64,000 bases of DNA from Sisyra terminalis (GCA_958496175.1 OY292274.1:53578630-53642629); one strand, 5' to 3'. Counted from the stretch's first letter, positions 35,100 to 47,577 are shown. The notes: generated from the letters alone by a model not told the origin. A program made the numbers and translations.

Positions 35100-37010
35100 G
35101 TTAGATTTAAATCACTTGGTCAAAAGCTTTAGTAAAGCTCCACAAAGAAGCACTAGCGTAAAATCTGCTTAGGAGGTACTCCTGCAAATTATTTATCATC
35201 CTATTGTTTATTCAATTTTTTAATGAACTAATTAAACACTAATTATTTATATAATCAAACGTAGAATTTCTATATAATCAAACGTAATATTCTGCAACTT
35301 TCAAAGCAGAACAGACCCTTACAACACCGGTAGACAATTGCAGAGAAATGTCATTGAATTAACAACAATTAAAAAGTTGTTTGATAAACAATTCAAATAA
35401 GTTTTAAACAGGAAGACAAACAAATTACGCCTTTAATATAATGAAAAAATAAAGCTTCATTTAATTAAAGTTCAAAAAATAAAATTGAAACTATTAATAA
35501 TTCTCCTAAATAAGTACCTACCCCTTTTACTATACCCTATTATACTACATGTATAGACTTTTAAGTAATTTTAGTTCTATGAACTCTTTTAGATGGTAAA
35601 GGGTAGATAGATAGTAGATACGTCACAGGGTGTATATATTATAATGGCTTATCATTAAACAACTGTAGTCTGAAAGCTTATAATTCAAATATGGCTCGAA
35701 TAGATTTACAACTATAACAATTTTTGAACGTTGGCATCAAAGTTATAAGTACCTATGTTAACGTTTACTCAAAATTTTATGAAATTACGAAATTATACGT
35801 CTACGCATTTTTTTTTTGGTTTTTTGGTTTACGCCAGTTTTGGATTTACGAAAACAAAAATTACTTTCCTACTGATAGTTATTTGGTGGTTCAAAAATGT
35901 CGCTATTATTATCGATAGCAGGATATAGCTTATATTTTATTGATTTTATTAAAAAATAGTATTAATCTAATTATTAAATAATTGTTTATTCTTTAAGCTA
36001 GCACCACGTGCTTAAATCCGGTTTAGATTGGTGGAATCATTGATAACAACGTAAGTCAAAACGTATGCAAAATATTTTTCAAGAAAACTGAATTTAACAG
36101 GGTATTTTTAGTCCCTATTGGGAATCGAAAGTTTCTGTTTACAGCACATACTTGCATATACATAGCTCTTTCTTACATATTGGCCAACATTGTGGAGGCT
36201 TGGTACTATAAAGTTCCATTATGAAATTTTTGAACTATGATGATAACTGAAATTGTAAGTAATAACTTTAAATATGATACAACTACCGTTGTATGGAAAT
36301 TGAAACCTTATTATTAGTCTTAATTTAGTCTTAGCACTTTTCTTCTGAAGAATGCCTAAATTATGATTAAAGCATCTTTTATGGACTTGTTTATCACTGT
36401 ACAGGCAAAAGCTTTAAAAAATAGTTTAATTGTTTATTGTAACACTATATAATTTATATAGTTTATGAATTTGATACTAACCAAACAATTCTCTGTCTAA
36501 CCCTATAAGGTGATATTAATAGAATTTTATTTAATGAACTATTATTTTCTTCGAATTTTCATTAATAAAAATCTTTTGTTTCTCCTCTCCTGCCAACACC
36601 AATTCGGGCCCAGGACCATAAATATAATTTCTACATGCTTATATATATAATATTCGGCTCTGTACATTTATATTTCTTATCCAATTCTTTAACAAATATG
36701 TATATTCCTTTTAAGGTGTCACTGTTGTTAGTTTACTATTTCTCTAGTTTTTGTCTATATGTCTGTCTAACTGAGATATTAATGTCATAATTTCGGGTTA
36801 AATTTTGCAATTAATTACAACTCAGTCTTGCGTATAGAATAGGGATATATCTTAAACATTAAAAGTAAGGTAAGATATCAGCAATACATATAGTTGAGAG
36901 ATGAAAACATTAGTCTTCATAGCAGACCTAGAATTGGATAAGTTAATAATTAGTTATGAATTTTTTTTAAACAAACAATTTCTTTTGCTTTGACTTTTTC
37001 TTATTTCTTT
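35100..37010. other. non-coding stretch
   Basis: Contains a 22-bp tandem duplication (TATATAATCAAACGTA start) at about 35249-35292. An AATTCGGGCCCAGGACCA block at 36600-36617 resembles 63092-63112. No gene recognised. Confidence 0.5.
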
Positions 37011-37014
37011 AACT

Positions 37015-37165
37015 CTTGAGGCTGATATTTTCAACCATGGATAGATAGTCCATATTTTGAGAATAGCTACCTCTCTGATAAAAAACAATCGATTAGATAA
37101 ATGCTTCATATATTCCCTACACATACCACTATTCTTAAGTGAAAATACGCAACTTGATTATAAAT
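37015..37165 (+). repeat. repeat family B, copy 3
   Basis: GATATTTTCAACCATGGATA, GATAGTCCATATTTTGAGAA, TAGCTA, GATTAGATAAATGC, CCTACACATA and CTATTCTTAAGTGAAAATA match the order of the other three copies. Confidence 0.75.
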
Positions 37166-37169
37166 ATCT

Positions 37170-38945
37170 GATATTAATCAATATTCTCGACTATAAAAGC
37201 TTTACTGAGGGTAGTTTGATATAAACTAATCCACTTGGTCATTTAATTTTGAATTTTATTCATATTGGTTAAACAGATCGAAATAAAATGATAAACGTAT
37301 GTATATTCATTTTATTTTAGTTTAACTAGTTGATACCCGTGACTTCGTTTGAGTGACAAACGTGTCGTTTGTTTGCTTAAAAAAAACAGTGCTTGGATTT
37401 TACCAGTAGTTTGTTTTGATTAAAATTTTCGTACCAGAAATGTTTCAATATCTCAAAAACAATATTTTCACACCTTCAGGAACGTAAACCTCACTATTAA
37501 TTAAATGACCAAATCTGTTATGTGAACAGTAATTTTATATTAATTAATTATAGTATTTCTACCAATTTATTAAATGAGTTTGATAAAATTGATTAGTTAT
37601 CGATTTGTAAGAAGACAATTTATTCAGCAATTGGGCCCAAAATTAAATTAAATGAATTCTCGAGTTCAATGTAATATTGCATATTTTAAAAAAATCCAAA
37701 ATTTAATAGTTAATGCTTGAAGGATATAAAAAATATTGTTTTCTTATTTGTGCATATTTCATATACTTCTCGATAACATAAAGAAAATGTTGATAATAAT
37801 AAAAATATATTAAAGAGAAGTAGTTTTGAAAGGAAGTTTTCAAATGATAAAATATCATAAATATCGTATCTTTTATATCTAAAACTTGCGGACATTGTTG
37901 GCTCATTTTTTTCCCTTTGAAATATAACATGATCTTATCTTGAATTTACTTTAAAAATATATAGGTAAGTGTGATGTTAATTGATTTTGAACTAAAAAAT
38001 TTATAGGTCAGTTAGTTAAATGAGGAAAAAAAACAATGACAACATTAACAAAAGTAACTGCTTTCATATCGTTTATTCTTATCAAAAGCATACCATCAAA
38101 GCAAAACTCTAAGTTATTTTCCAATTTGACAAGTGACAGTTTTGGGGAATGGCAAAGTCAAAGTTCCAACAAGCGTTGAAAAAAATGAAAGGGATTGTAA
38201 ATGCACGAGAAAAATAAAAAATGGTGATATTAAGGCAACATAAATGCTGTGTATATTTTCTATATAGATTGAATATTTCATTCAATCGAAAGCGAACAAC
38301 CTTTAACATCGCTTTCATCAAAGGAAATCAATCAATCAGACTTTTCAATCACTAAGTAATCGGTGAGATAAAGAAGTGAAAATCTAAAATCTTAACATCG
38401 TTTTTATTCTACTTTCTTCATTTGATTCATTTGACAAGCTTTTGAATCCAAACATAAGTAGCCATTAGTTTTAATAAAAAAAAATCACATGAAATTGCAA
38501 CTGTTAGGTAAAATTTTTCTAATTACTTATGACTAGTTTATTACAAAAAATATTTGAAACCTATTCAAAAGGATACAAAATATAGAACATATTAACTCAT
38601 TTTTTATCCGTTTGAACGAATAGTAACATTTCAATGTTGCACCTACCTAACATAACTATTTTTGTTAAAAAAATCAAATCATATCATACTTCAGATTCAA
38701 AACATAATTCAAAGCGAAAAAAATTCAAAAGATATATTCTCTTTACAGTTGCAAGGTAGCTAAATATTAAATTTCGTATATTTTACTTCAAAATCGGTAG
38801 GGAAGGGTAAAAATTTTAACCCCCTGTTTTGTTTCATTCGAATTGAAAATCTGCCTTTTTAAGAATGTGCTTAATCGAAGCAGTTATGGGTATCTTTAAA
38901 ATTTAATTATTTTAATCTTCTACACTTTTCAAAAGTTTCAAGATT
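37170..38945. other. non-coding stretch
   Basis: No gene seen. The two overlapping minus ORFs at 37930-37703 and the one at 38321-38109 are unlike known proteins. ACATTGTTGGCTCAT near 37890-37905 is shared with the end of the inverted nest at 2.24 kb. Confidence 0.5.
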
Positions 38946-38951
38946 CTTTTT

Positions 38952-39362
38952 TTTATTTATTTTTAGTAGGATAGTGGACATGAAAAGATGTAGATCCATG
39001 TACTAATTATTAATTTAGTGACACGTTTCGGTCTTTTATTAGACCTTCATCAGGCTTCTAAAATCATACAAACACATGTATTACAGAATACTTCAAAACA
39101 TTACTAATTGTTAAATTACCTTAATATGCATCACAATATACATTACAATAACATCGATTTTTTTTCTTTATCGCATTGTGTACTTCATATTAAGGTAATT
39201 TAACAATTAGTAATGTTTTGAAGGATTCTGTAATACATGTGTTTGTATGATTTTAGAAGCCTGATGAAGGTCTAATAAAAGACCGAAACATGTCGCTAAA
39301 TTAATAATTAGTACATGGACCAACATCCTTTCATGTCCACTATTCTGATAAAAATAAATAAA
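38952..39362. mobile_element. foldback element with two outward-facing hammerhead-like hairpins
   Basis: Arms of about 185 bp (38952-39140 and 39173-39362) flank a loop of about 32 bp. Shared blocks include ATAGTGGACATGAAA, TACTAATTATTAATTTAG and AATTTAACAATTAGTAATG. Each arm carries CTGATGA, A, a 5-bp hairpin (GGTCT with AGACC) and GAAAC: on the plus strand CTGATGA 39261-39267 and GAAA 39285-39288; on the minus strand CTGATGA 39053-39047 and GAAA 39029-39026. CUGAUGA/stem/GAAA is the core of hammerhead ribozymes, known in Penelope-like elements and retrozymes. The extra A after CTGATGA and the lack of clear stems I and III mean self-cleavage is unproven. Confidence 0.8.
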
Positions 39363-40250
39363 ATTATGTAAAATATGGACACAACCAATTTATCGATAAG
39401 TTTCAAGATACCTTTGTCAAGTTTTAATTATTAGTTTGATTGTTATCAATCATTAGAAGCAAAACAAAAAGAAAATAGTAAATGTGTTCAGGTAATTTTC
39501 ATAAAGCTTTGATATCAATTGTTATGAATAAAGTTTTATTTATTTAAATAAAATCCTTTGGATTAATGCAATCTTAAGAGAGAGTAATCAAAAACATTTT
39601 TAAAATCATGAGATGAATTGAAGTCTTAAGTTTCAGCTACAAATTTATTAAGACTATTACTATCAACGATCAACTCTCGCCAATATCGTAATTGTAGTTG
39701 CATTAGAATATTTTATTTATTATGGATAAATTGTTCAAAAATTCTAATATTTAATGAATTTCCGTATAATTTTTTTTTTTTTTGATATTTTCTGAAATGA
39801 AAACAAATGTTTTACCAAAAAATGACCTTGGTAACAATTTTTTTTTCAAAAACACTATATTGTTCATAATACTTTATTTTTTTAATTAATACTGTGGAAA
39901 ATTAGAAGAGCAAAGAAAATGGTTTCTTATTCAAATTTCAGTGGTTTGTTAAAGTTGGCACAACAAATTGAATCCATTGCATCATCCACCAATGGGATAC
40001 CTAATTACTAATAACATTTCAACCTGTTCAATACTGAATGCTCAATCCCTAAATTGTTAATCAAAAATTAAGTGAATGATTACAGAGTCAGTTGAACAGA
40101 AACATAGCTTAGTATACACCAATGTTCATAAAATACGAAACCGAATATTTCGATTGTCAACACTAACTTCCTAATCTAATTGTTAACTGCTATAACACAA
40201 ATTCGTGGTGCAAACATCGATAAATGGTTGTGTTCATAAAATATCATCAG

Positions 40251-40662
40251 TAGAGCTGGATTCAAACTTAGTGCTGCTCCTGGGTACTGTTGAAAATGCC
40301 GCCTTAACACTGAAATTTTAAAGTGGCACATAAATATTTTCAATTATCCAAAAAACTACAAATTGTTTTTTTTTACTTTGCGGAAACTAAAAAAAAAACA
40401 TTTCTATTGTTATTAAACATCAAGAAATTACATCAAAGATAATATTTTGATTATTAATTTTAACCAAAAGTGCCAAAATCATAATTTACAAAATATTTCG
40501 ATTTTACAAATAATGCATGAATGGAATTTCAATAACTATGCATTAATCAAAAAACGATTAGTTAAGATAGTTTACTAATTATATTGAGCAATTTTGATAA
40601 CACTAAAAAACTTGTTTATAGCCTCTGGGCACCCGACTGCCCCTAGTGTAAATCCAGCGCTG
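40251..40662. mobile_element. hAT-type MITE with target-site duplication
   Basis: The left end TAGAGCTGGATTCAAACTTA and right end (reverse complement CAGCGCTGGATTTACACTA) form terminal inverted repeats of about 35 bp. They are flanked by ATCATCAG (40243-40250) and ATCATCAA (40663-40670), an 8-bp duplication with one mismatch, as expected for hAT. The 412-bp interior is AT-rich and non-coding, so the element is non-autonomous. The minus ORF at 40841-40575 only spans its end. Confidence 0.88.
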
Positions 40663-40674
40663 ATCATCAAGCCA

Positions 40675-43600
40675 TTTATAAAATTAATCAATAATCTGTC
40701 GAACAAAGTAGCTAAATGAGAACTACTTAATAGTATTTTCAATCTAAACTTAACTAATTGTAACTTTTTAATAATTAACAATTTAAACTTATATTTTGCC
40801 GGAACTGAATGCTTGAGTTTTGCAAAAAATATTATCAACATTCCTCAAAATCAAAATTTTTCCAAACTAATCTATTAGCCAATAATATCCATGGGTTTGT
40901 TCATTGTTTGTTTTATTGCTATGTTTTTTTATTCTTACATAGCCAGAGAAACAATAAATGAACAGAACTGGGAAGTATACTTAGGTATGCAAGGATACCT
41001 AATAGATAAAGTTTCCGAGTACCTTTTATGGCTAATTAAGTATACTTCTCAAAAAAAAAAATGACTTAAACCAGGACATTATACTTTTCATGCAAGACCC
41101 TTTATTCCTTAATTTACAGGCCAATAGACAAATAATGATACCTACAGCCGAAAAAGCTCGGCACCAATTACTACTATATAAGATTCGATTATTTAAAATT
41201 TAAACTTTCAAACAAACAATTAGTTTTAATAGGTTTGTACTGTGTTGTGGTTTTGGGCTTGAAAATTCTTACTTAGAAAAACAGTTTAGTTTCGTTTTTC
41301 ATTGTTATTACAAAATTTTAAAAATGTTTGCTTTTATTTACCCTACATACAATGAAATGTACAAATTATAAATAAAGAATGATCTAATTTAAGAAAGCAA
41401 TAATAATCAAACCAATTTGATCAGGTGAATGAAGATTTTAAAAGTTGAATTGAAAGAAATTGAATAACTTAATGATTTGGTTCAAATATTTGTTGGTATT
41501 TGACCAGAAAAACAATCGATTGGTACAAAAAGCGAGATAAAGTAACTGCGAGATAAAGTATTTATGTAGTTTACTGAACCAATTTTGATTTACAAATACT
41601 ATAGTCTCTCACGCAAATTAATTAGTGATTCTTTGGGTACTATTGAGGCTTATACGCTATCTTATCAAAATCAAATCTACTTATAGAACTAAGAGTAAAT
41701 TTTTGGAAGACTAGCAATTGAGAGCTTTAACATTGCTAAACATACATTATTTTTGAGTCACAATATTAAATTAATAAAAAGTCCACAAAAAACTAAGTTT
41801 ATTTAATTTTAATAATTTAAATGCCTTCAAACATAAGTCGTCAATTCAAAATTTACCTAACATATCTTTTATTATCTATATTTAATAGTCATCTATTACG
41901 TAATTTATTATGATAATACAAATATAGTTATTATACATTAGTCACAATGTGAACCCTGATTCCTCATGGCACTGGTTAGAAGAATTAAAAATTTGATTTA
42001 GAATTGTAATATTTAAAACTAAGCACCTCAAAGTTTCAATTCATATAAATAAACTATTTAAAAAATATAAACAATATAACTTTTTAAGTACAATTTCTCA
42101 CCGATCTATGAATTGTGAAAAAAACATGAGGAATAAAATTGACTAGATGTGTACTCATGGTTGGTTCATTACATGTCGTAAAAAAATTGTAAGAGAAAAA
42201 TGACTTGATAAAGTATTAAAGCAATAATAAAAAGCTTTGAAAAATGAACCATGAATCAGGCTTCTATCAATAGCTTGAGGTATCGAATGAACCATGTTGT
42301 TTCAGATAAGTTTAATATAATATTTGATTTATCTAAGAGTCGCGAAAATTGTTGCAGGTGGTACCATTTTCGTGCAATAGCGATAATTTAATTTTCGAGC
42401 TTCCAAGCTCAACAGAAAAAGCAATATCAAAAGCTTTTAAATCTTTTCCAATGGAACAGTGAAAAACAATTATAAATCATTGCAAATAAATAAATGTCAC
42501 ACGTTTTTGTTTGATAACCCTTCTGTTATCTTAAATTAAAAACCCATGTCTTCTTTTGCCGTTACTATTAACATCGTACTTCTACGCAATGAATTTCATT
42601 TAAATTCATCCGTCAAGTATATGTTAAGTTCATCTTATCGAATTTGAAGGAAAAATAACGGAAAAAAGATAAAGGTAACATAAAATAAATCTATTGAAAT
42701 ATGGAAATACTTTGGAAAAACTCTTTTATTTTATTTGTTAAACTTTCAATCATAGTTCTAAGATTTCAGTTTATACACTTCTACTTCGGGAAATATTACT
42801 TTTGTTTGATGTAGGCAATCGGATATTGGAAGCCTTACAAATTTAACCTTTACAGTGACAACAAAGTTAACAAATAGTTCCATAATGCATTATTGTCAAG
42901 AGACGGTTTTACTTGTGCAGGATTATTATAAATAAATCTTTTTTTTTTATTTTACTGCTTTAGTTTAATTCATGAAAAAATGGGAAAATAGTTTCTTTGT
43001 TTCTTTAATTGCAACTATAAAACTGCAAAAACTAGTTTTGAACCAACTAATTTTCTTTTAAATAAGTAAATATAGTTCAAAAATACTACATAGATTTTTA
43101 TTGTTAAGTTTTAAATATTGCGACTTTAGGTTATAAAAGTTTAGGTTAACCGCTTAATATAATCGAGCATTAATTAGGTTCTTCATATTATATATATTGT
43201 ATATGTTACCAGAGCTTAACGATTTTAGAGAGGCTTAAGTGAGATATACAAAAAAAGATTGAAAAACACTGATTTAATTCGTCCAGAAAATTTTACACAT
43301 CTTCCACCATAACATAAAATGGGAACATAAAATTTAAATTAAATTACAAAACTGAGATAACGAATAATAAACATCATTTCGTAATAAATACCTATCTAAA
43401 AAACTGCATGTAAAAACAAAAGGAACAATAAACCAGGGAAGTATATTTTTAATATAAATGATTGCACATTAACGCAGTATTAATGTCGCCCTTTTCCATA
43501 TTGGTCGTAAAAATAAATGGCAACATAACAATAATAACGAGCGTAACTAACTTTACAACTTTAGATGTTTGGATAAGGGAATTACAAATATATATGAATT

Positions 43601-44005
43601 GAAGGGTTTAAAAAGGAACAAATTGTCATAAAACCAAAAATCTTCATATTGAGAGCCAAAAAAGTTAGAATACTGCTAGTATAATTTCATAGATAGTAAA
43701 AGATAAACAATTAAGATATGAATTACAGCAAAGGTATTTAGTTATCCTACTACCAATTATTTAAAACTATCATCAGAATATGGCGAATAGAAAACGTGCA
43801 TGGAAAGGTTGTTTATTTTTAATATTAAAAAAAAAATTATAATGTAAATTTGTTCTAATGTTATTTATTTTAAATTTATTGAATTATTATGAGAAAGATT
43901 ATTTTACATGGATTTAAAAATTTGATGTTTGTAATTGAGGTATTTTATTAAGTGTATTTTGTGTTTAAGTGTATTTATTGTATTAATTATGAAATATTGT
44001 TACTG
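40675..44005. other. non-coding stretch
   Basis: 3.3 kb without a supported gene, repeat family member or structured RNA. Confidence 0.5.
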
Positions 44006-44017
44006 TCTTTTTGTAGT

Positions 44018-44050
44018 ACCTGAAAAAGCTGCGAAAGTGGCGAAACGTAG
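44018..44050 (+). repeat. hammerhead-like hairpin motif with GAAA tetraloop, single copy
   Basis: CTGAAAA (44020-44026), A, then GCTGC-GAAA-GTGGC (44028-44041) and GAAACGTAG. The 5-bp stem includes wobble pairs and is capped by a GNRA-type loop. The core has CTGAAAA in place of CTGATGA, so it would not be a competent hammerhead. It shares the layout of the motifs at 32.0, 39.0, 39.3, 48.95 and 49.2 kb. Confidence 0.4.
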
Positions 44051-44180
44051 TTCAAACAATTTAATAAGAACATCAAATATTGAAAAAGTATCCAGAAAAT
44101 AAGAATCATTAATGCATAATAAAACCATGGATAAAAATACCAACAATGTTCATGGAAAGTATGATTTTTTTTTATTTAGA

Positions 44181-44340
44181 ACTGATATTTTCAATCATAG
44201 ATAGATCATATCCTTAAGATAGCTGTTAAGTAGATACAATTTATTTGTTAGATAAATCCTACACATATAGCCTTCACTTATCGCTATCCTTAGGTGAAAA
44301 AAAGCATATTTTCTCTATCCAGCGGACAAAATTTTATTTA
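44181..44340 (+). repeat. repeat family B, copy 4
   Basis: GATATTTTCAATCATAGATA, GATCATATCCTTAAGATAGC, TTAGATAAATCCTACACATA, CGCTATCCTTAGGTGAAAAA and TTTTCTCTATCCAGCGGAC. This copy best shows the right end, where TATCC is followed by GGAC. Confidence 0.75.
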
Positions 44341-44344
44341 TTAC

Positions 44345-45595
44345 ATAAATGTCCAAAGATAAATGTTGTAGTTTGTAACCATTCTTTCATTTCAGAAATT
44401 TAAATAAATACTTTTTACTTTCGTAAACTTTATTAGTTTCCAATGATGCGACGTAAAGATCATGCTTTTCAGATAGAAAATATTTTAATGAAATTCAAAA
44501 CTTGAAAATATTTACTAGTTAGTAGCATAAGTACTACAATTATCAAATAACCATTATAGTAAACTATAACAGAAAAGTGTTTATTATTTTTAACGTTACG
44601 ACCATTGAAAATCAATAATAAAAGGAAAATTGAAAGATTTAAATAAGATACCAGGGCTAAACCAGTACCAGTAAATGATGGTCTTTACAATATTCTAAAA
44701 TAATTTTTCTTTCAATAGTTTTACAACATTTCTTACACGAACATAAATTTCAAAAAAATAAAATTCAATAAAATAATTTATTCCAAAAGCTATTGGGAAC
44801 ACATATCCTTAAGAACAATAGTGGACAAAACTTATAAAAATTAACGGTGACACAAGAAGTAGAAGAATCTGCAATTGAAAAATTCTATTTTTATTTAACT
44901 AATCTAAAAGTCATTTTTTTAATTGAAATCAAAAGCTTAATCTAATTTTGTTATATTTCTTTTAAACATATTTATAAATTCTGTGTACTGAAAATGATTA
45001 AGAAAGCTAATACCAGAAATTTTCTTTGAAACTCTTTACGTATTTTTCTTTTTCAATAGATAACATTTATAATTGAGCTAACCGATATGAAATAATTAAT
45101 TAATAAACTACATATATAAAGTGGACAAGGATATTAAGATGGTATTAGCATTTTAAACAGCAATTGTTAGAAAAACATTGCCATATTCATTTACACATTT
45201 TCTGACCAAATGCTAATTTTGAACCAAACTTTCGTTACGTTAGCCCTTAAATTTTAGACCTTTCCAAACTTCTGAAGCAGCGTATTACCTACTAATAACA
45301 ACTCCGGACATCAAAATCCCTTGATAGTTGATATTAGCCTTTTCAGATCGCCAATTAAACAACACAATGAGAAATTTAGGTTTATACAATTCATAATATA
45401 ATGATAAATTTGATTTTCGATATATGCAATCATGATTGTAATTTTCGCTAGCAAAACAATATAAAATCCGGTTATTTTTCGCACAGTTAATAAACAGATT
45501 AATCGAATCATTTGATGTTGAAAAATTCATTGGAAAATCTATTAAATGAAACTTAAAAATAATTAGGATTCATGATAATACTGATTTGGTTTGTT
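44345..45595. other. non-coding stretch
   Basis: No supported feature. The two overlapping minus ORFs at 45530-45285 are composition artefacts. Confidence 0.5.
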
Positions 45596-45599
45596 TCAA

Positions 45600-45947
45600 T
45601 ATTAATTAGCCTTTCAATTATCTACTTATTTATTAATCTTTAATTTTAATCAAATGTATTTTCCTATAACACATAATTATTTTTAAGTTTTCACTGTTTA
45701 TTTTAAACTTTTTTTTTATCTAACCATTAAGTAATGAAATCGGTAGATCTCGAATGACGTCAGAGCACAAAGCTTTCCACATCGCACATACGTATTCGTA
45801 TATGTTTAAAGCAATAGGGGAGTGGCTATTTTAAATTTTAAAAATTTCAACAATCAAAACAAATGAATATTTTTAAATCTCGTAATCCTATTGGCTAATA
45901 TCTTGCATTGAATATAGTGTGAAGACTTATCAGATATTAGTGCATTA
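45600..45947 (+). repeat. repeat family A, copy 4
   Basis: Keeps TGACGTCA at about 45756, CACAAAGCTTTCCACAT, ATACGTATTCGTATATG, GGGGAGTGG, TTTCAACAATCAAAACAAAT and CCTATTGGCTAA, ending AGATATTAGTGCATTA. GATGAATCGGCCCCAGAAAT occurs 270 bp downstream at 46222 in the same orientation as in copy 5, where it lies upstream. A second partial copy or a rearrangement may be present. Confidence 0.8.
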
Positions 45948-45949
45948 CT

Positions 45950-47500
45950 TGACTAATTACTTTAGTCAACCTTAATTAAATTAATTTAAATTGATTTTAA
46001 ACCACAAAGCGATTTAAATGATGTTGTAAATATAGTTGAATTAATCAAGATAACATTTCTTTTATTAACTTAAGTGAAATGTTATTTTATTCTGAAAATC
46101 AGAAACCTTAATGCCAACAGCAGTGGTTTCGATTCAATTGTCATTGAATTTTCTGGGAAAAATATATGTTTCCAATCTTAATGATTAAAGGACTAATAAA
46201 AACCGTTGGTTTATAAGTATGATGAATCGGCCCCAGAAATATATTGATACAATATCTCTAATATTTTCCAAATATTTCCTTGATTACTATGGACAGTATT
46301 TCGATACTTAATTATGGTTTATGCACTTACTTTAACCATATATGTGTCAATTTTTTCAACCGAAAAATAAGAATTTACCAATATTTTTAATATTCAGTCA
46401 ACATATATTGTTTCTAGCGAAGGTATTTATTTTTAAAAGCCTCATAATAAAATAGGCAAAAAAAATCAACATTTTATTTTTAAGCTTTTAATTGCTCTAG
46501 TTACTAATAAGTTTTTCGCAAGAAATCACATAGCTATATCGTATAATATTATGTGCACATTCTACTAGCACTATTTAGCTCATTATTGTATGTATTTAAA
46601 ACTCAGAAGGAAGATAAAAAATAAAAACATTATAGTTTTTTAAAAAGAAAATAATATATTTTAATAGATTTATTTTATAGTTTCTCTAGGGAACATTTTA
46701 AACAAATTTATTTGTTAAAAAATCAGCTACATAAGACTATTAATTTTCTTCTTTTTTTTAATTTTAAATTACACAAAGTAAGACTCAGAAAATGCAAAGG
46801 TAATATCATTTTTTTTTGTGTCAAAAGGATGAACACACTTTTCAACTCAATTTGTTAAATAGCTGAATAATCGTTAAACATACAAAGTAAAAGTTGTTAT
46901 TGATGCTGATGAGCGTGTAATGCAATTATTACCATCACTACTTTCAATCGTTAACACATACTCATAAAGCTCGTAAAGCTCAACATTCAAGAAGATGTCG
47001 ATAATTCAGAAATGAACCATGGGAAATGTTTGCATATACTAACGCTATGCATTGATTTAATTCCAAATGGAATCTCTAATTAATAATTCACCCACAATCA
47101 ATATCTCAAAACTATTTTTAAGTAGTTACTAATCTTAGTAAGACCACAAAAAAATCCTTTTTCTCGTTTTTTATAGTGATAGATAATTTATATTTCCTTT
47201 CTAAAATGAAAGCTTTAAATCAATTAATTAAAAAAAAAAGTTAAAAATGTTTCTTTTTTGAAGTTGAATTTACTTTTTTTTTCCCGAACTTTAATACAAG
47301 AAATTAAAAAATTAAATACGATTTTTACCGGATCGTTAAATTTGAACATTTTTCATTCTACGGTCACTCCAAAAATTTCAATAACAAATTGTTACAAAGC
47401 TCTAAGCACTTATTAAAATAAACGACAAAAACGATATTCGTAATCCGTTTCATATTTCCAATTAATAAACCAACTGAAATTCGATTAAAAAGAAAACAGC
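45950..47500. other. non-coding stretch
   Basis: Apart from the ATCGGCCCC block at 46226-46234, nothing recognisable. This is the donor-proximal part of the inferred large intron. Confidence 0.5.
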
Positions 47501-47510
47501 AAAAACTCAC

Positions 47511-47577
47511 CATATCGCCAGAGTCGCAGACAAGGGCGTGCGGAGGGGAATAAAAGTCCTCGAACCCCTGGCTTCAC
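47511..47577 (-). other. exon, probably internal 5' UTR of the same minus-strand gene
   Basis: A 67-nt GC-rich segment is flanked on the minus strand by TTTGTTACAG (acceptor, ending at 47578) and ATG then GTGAGT (donor, 47510-47505). Having an acceptor, it is not the first exon, so at least one more lies to the right. Its last three bases are ATG. Joined to the next exon this would be an upstream start overlapping the signal-peptide ORF in another frame. In the frame of the signal peptide the exon is open too, so extension of the coding region upstream cannot be excluded. Confidence 0.65.

Larger units (their letters stand above)
17753..47510 (-). other. inferred ~29.8-kb intron between the two minus-strand exons
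   Basis: If the exons at 47511-47577 and 17654-17752 belong to one transcript, everything between is intron. It begins GTGAGT and ends TTTCTAG. It holds repeats, non-LTR fragments, MITEs and one CpG/TATA island. Linkage of the two exons is inferred from strand, order and shared composition. No transcript is available. Confidence 0.5.

Noticed and set aside
39241..39300. Calling a functional hammerhead ribozyme outright
   Set aside because: Stem II and core blocks fit, but there is an extra A and stems I and III are not evident; kept as hammerhead-like.
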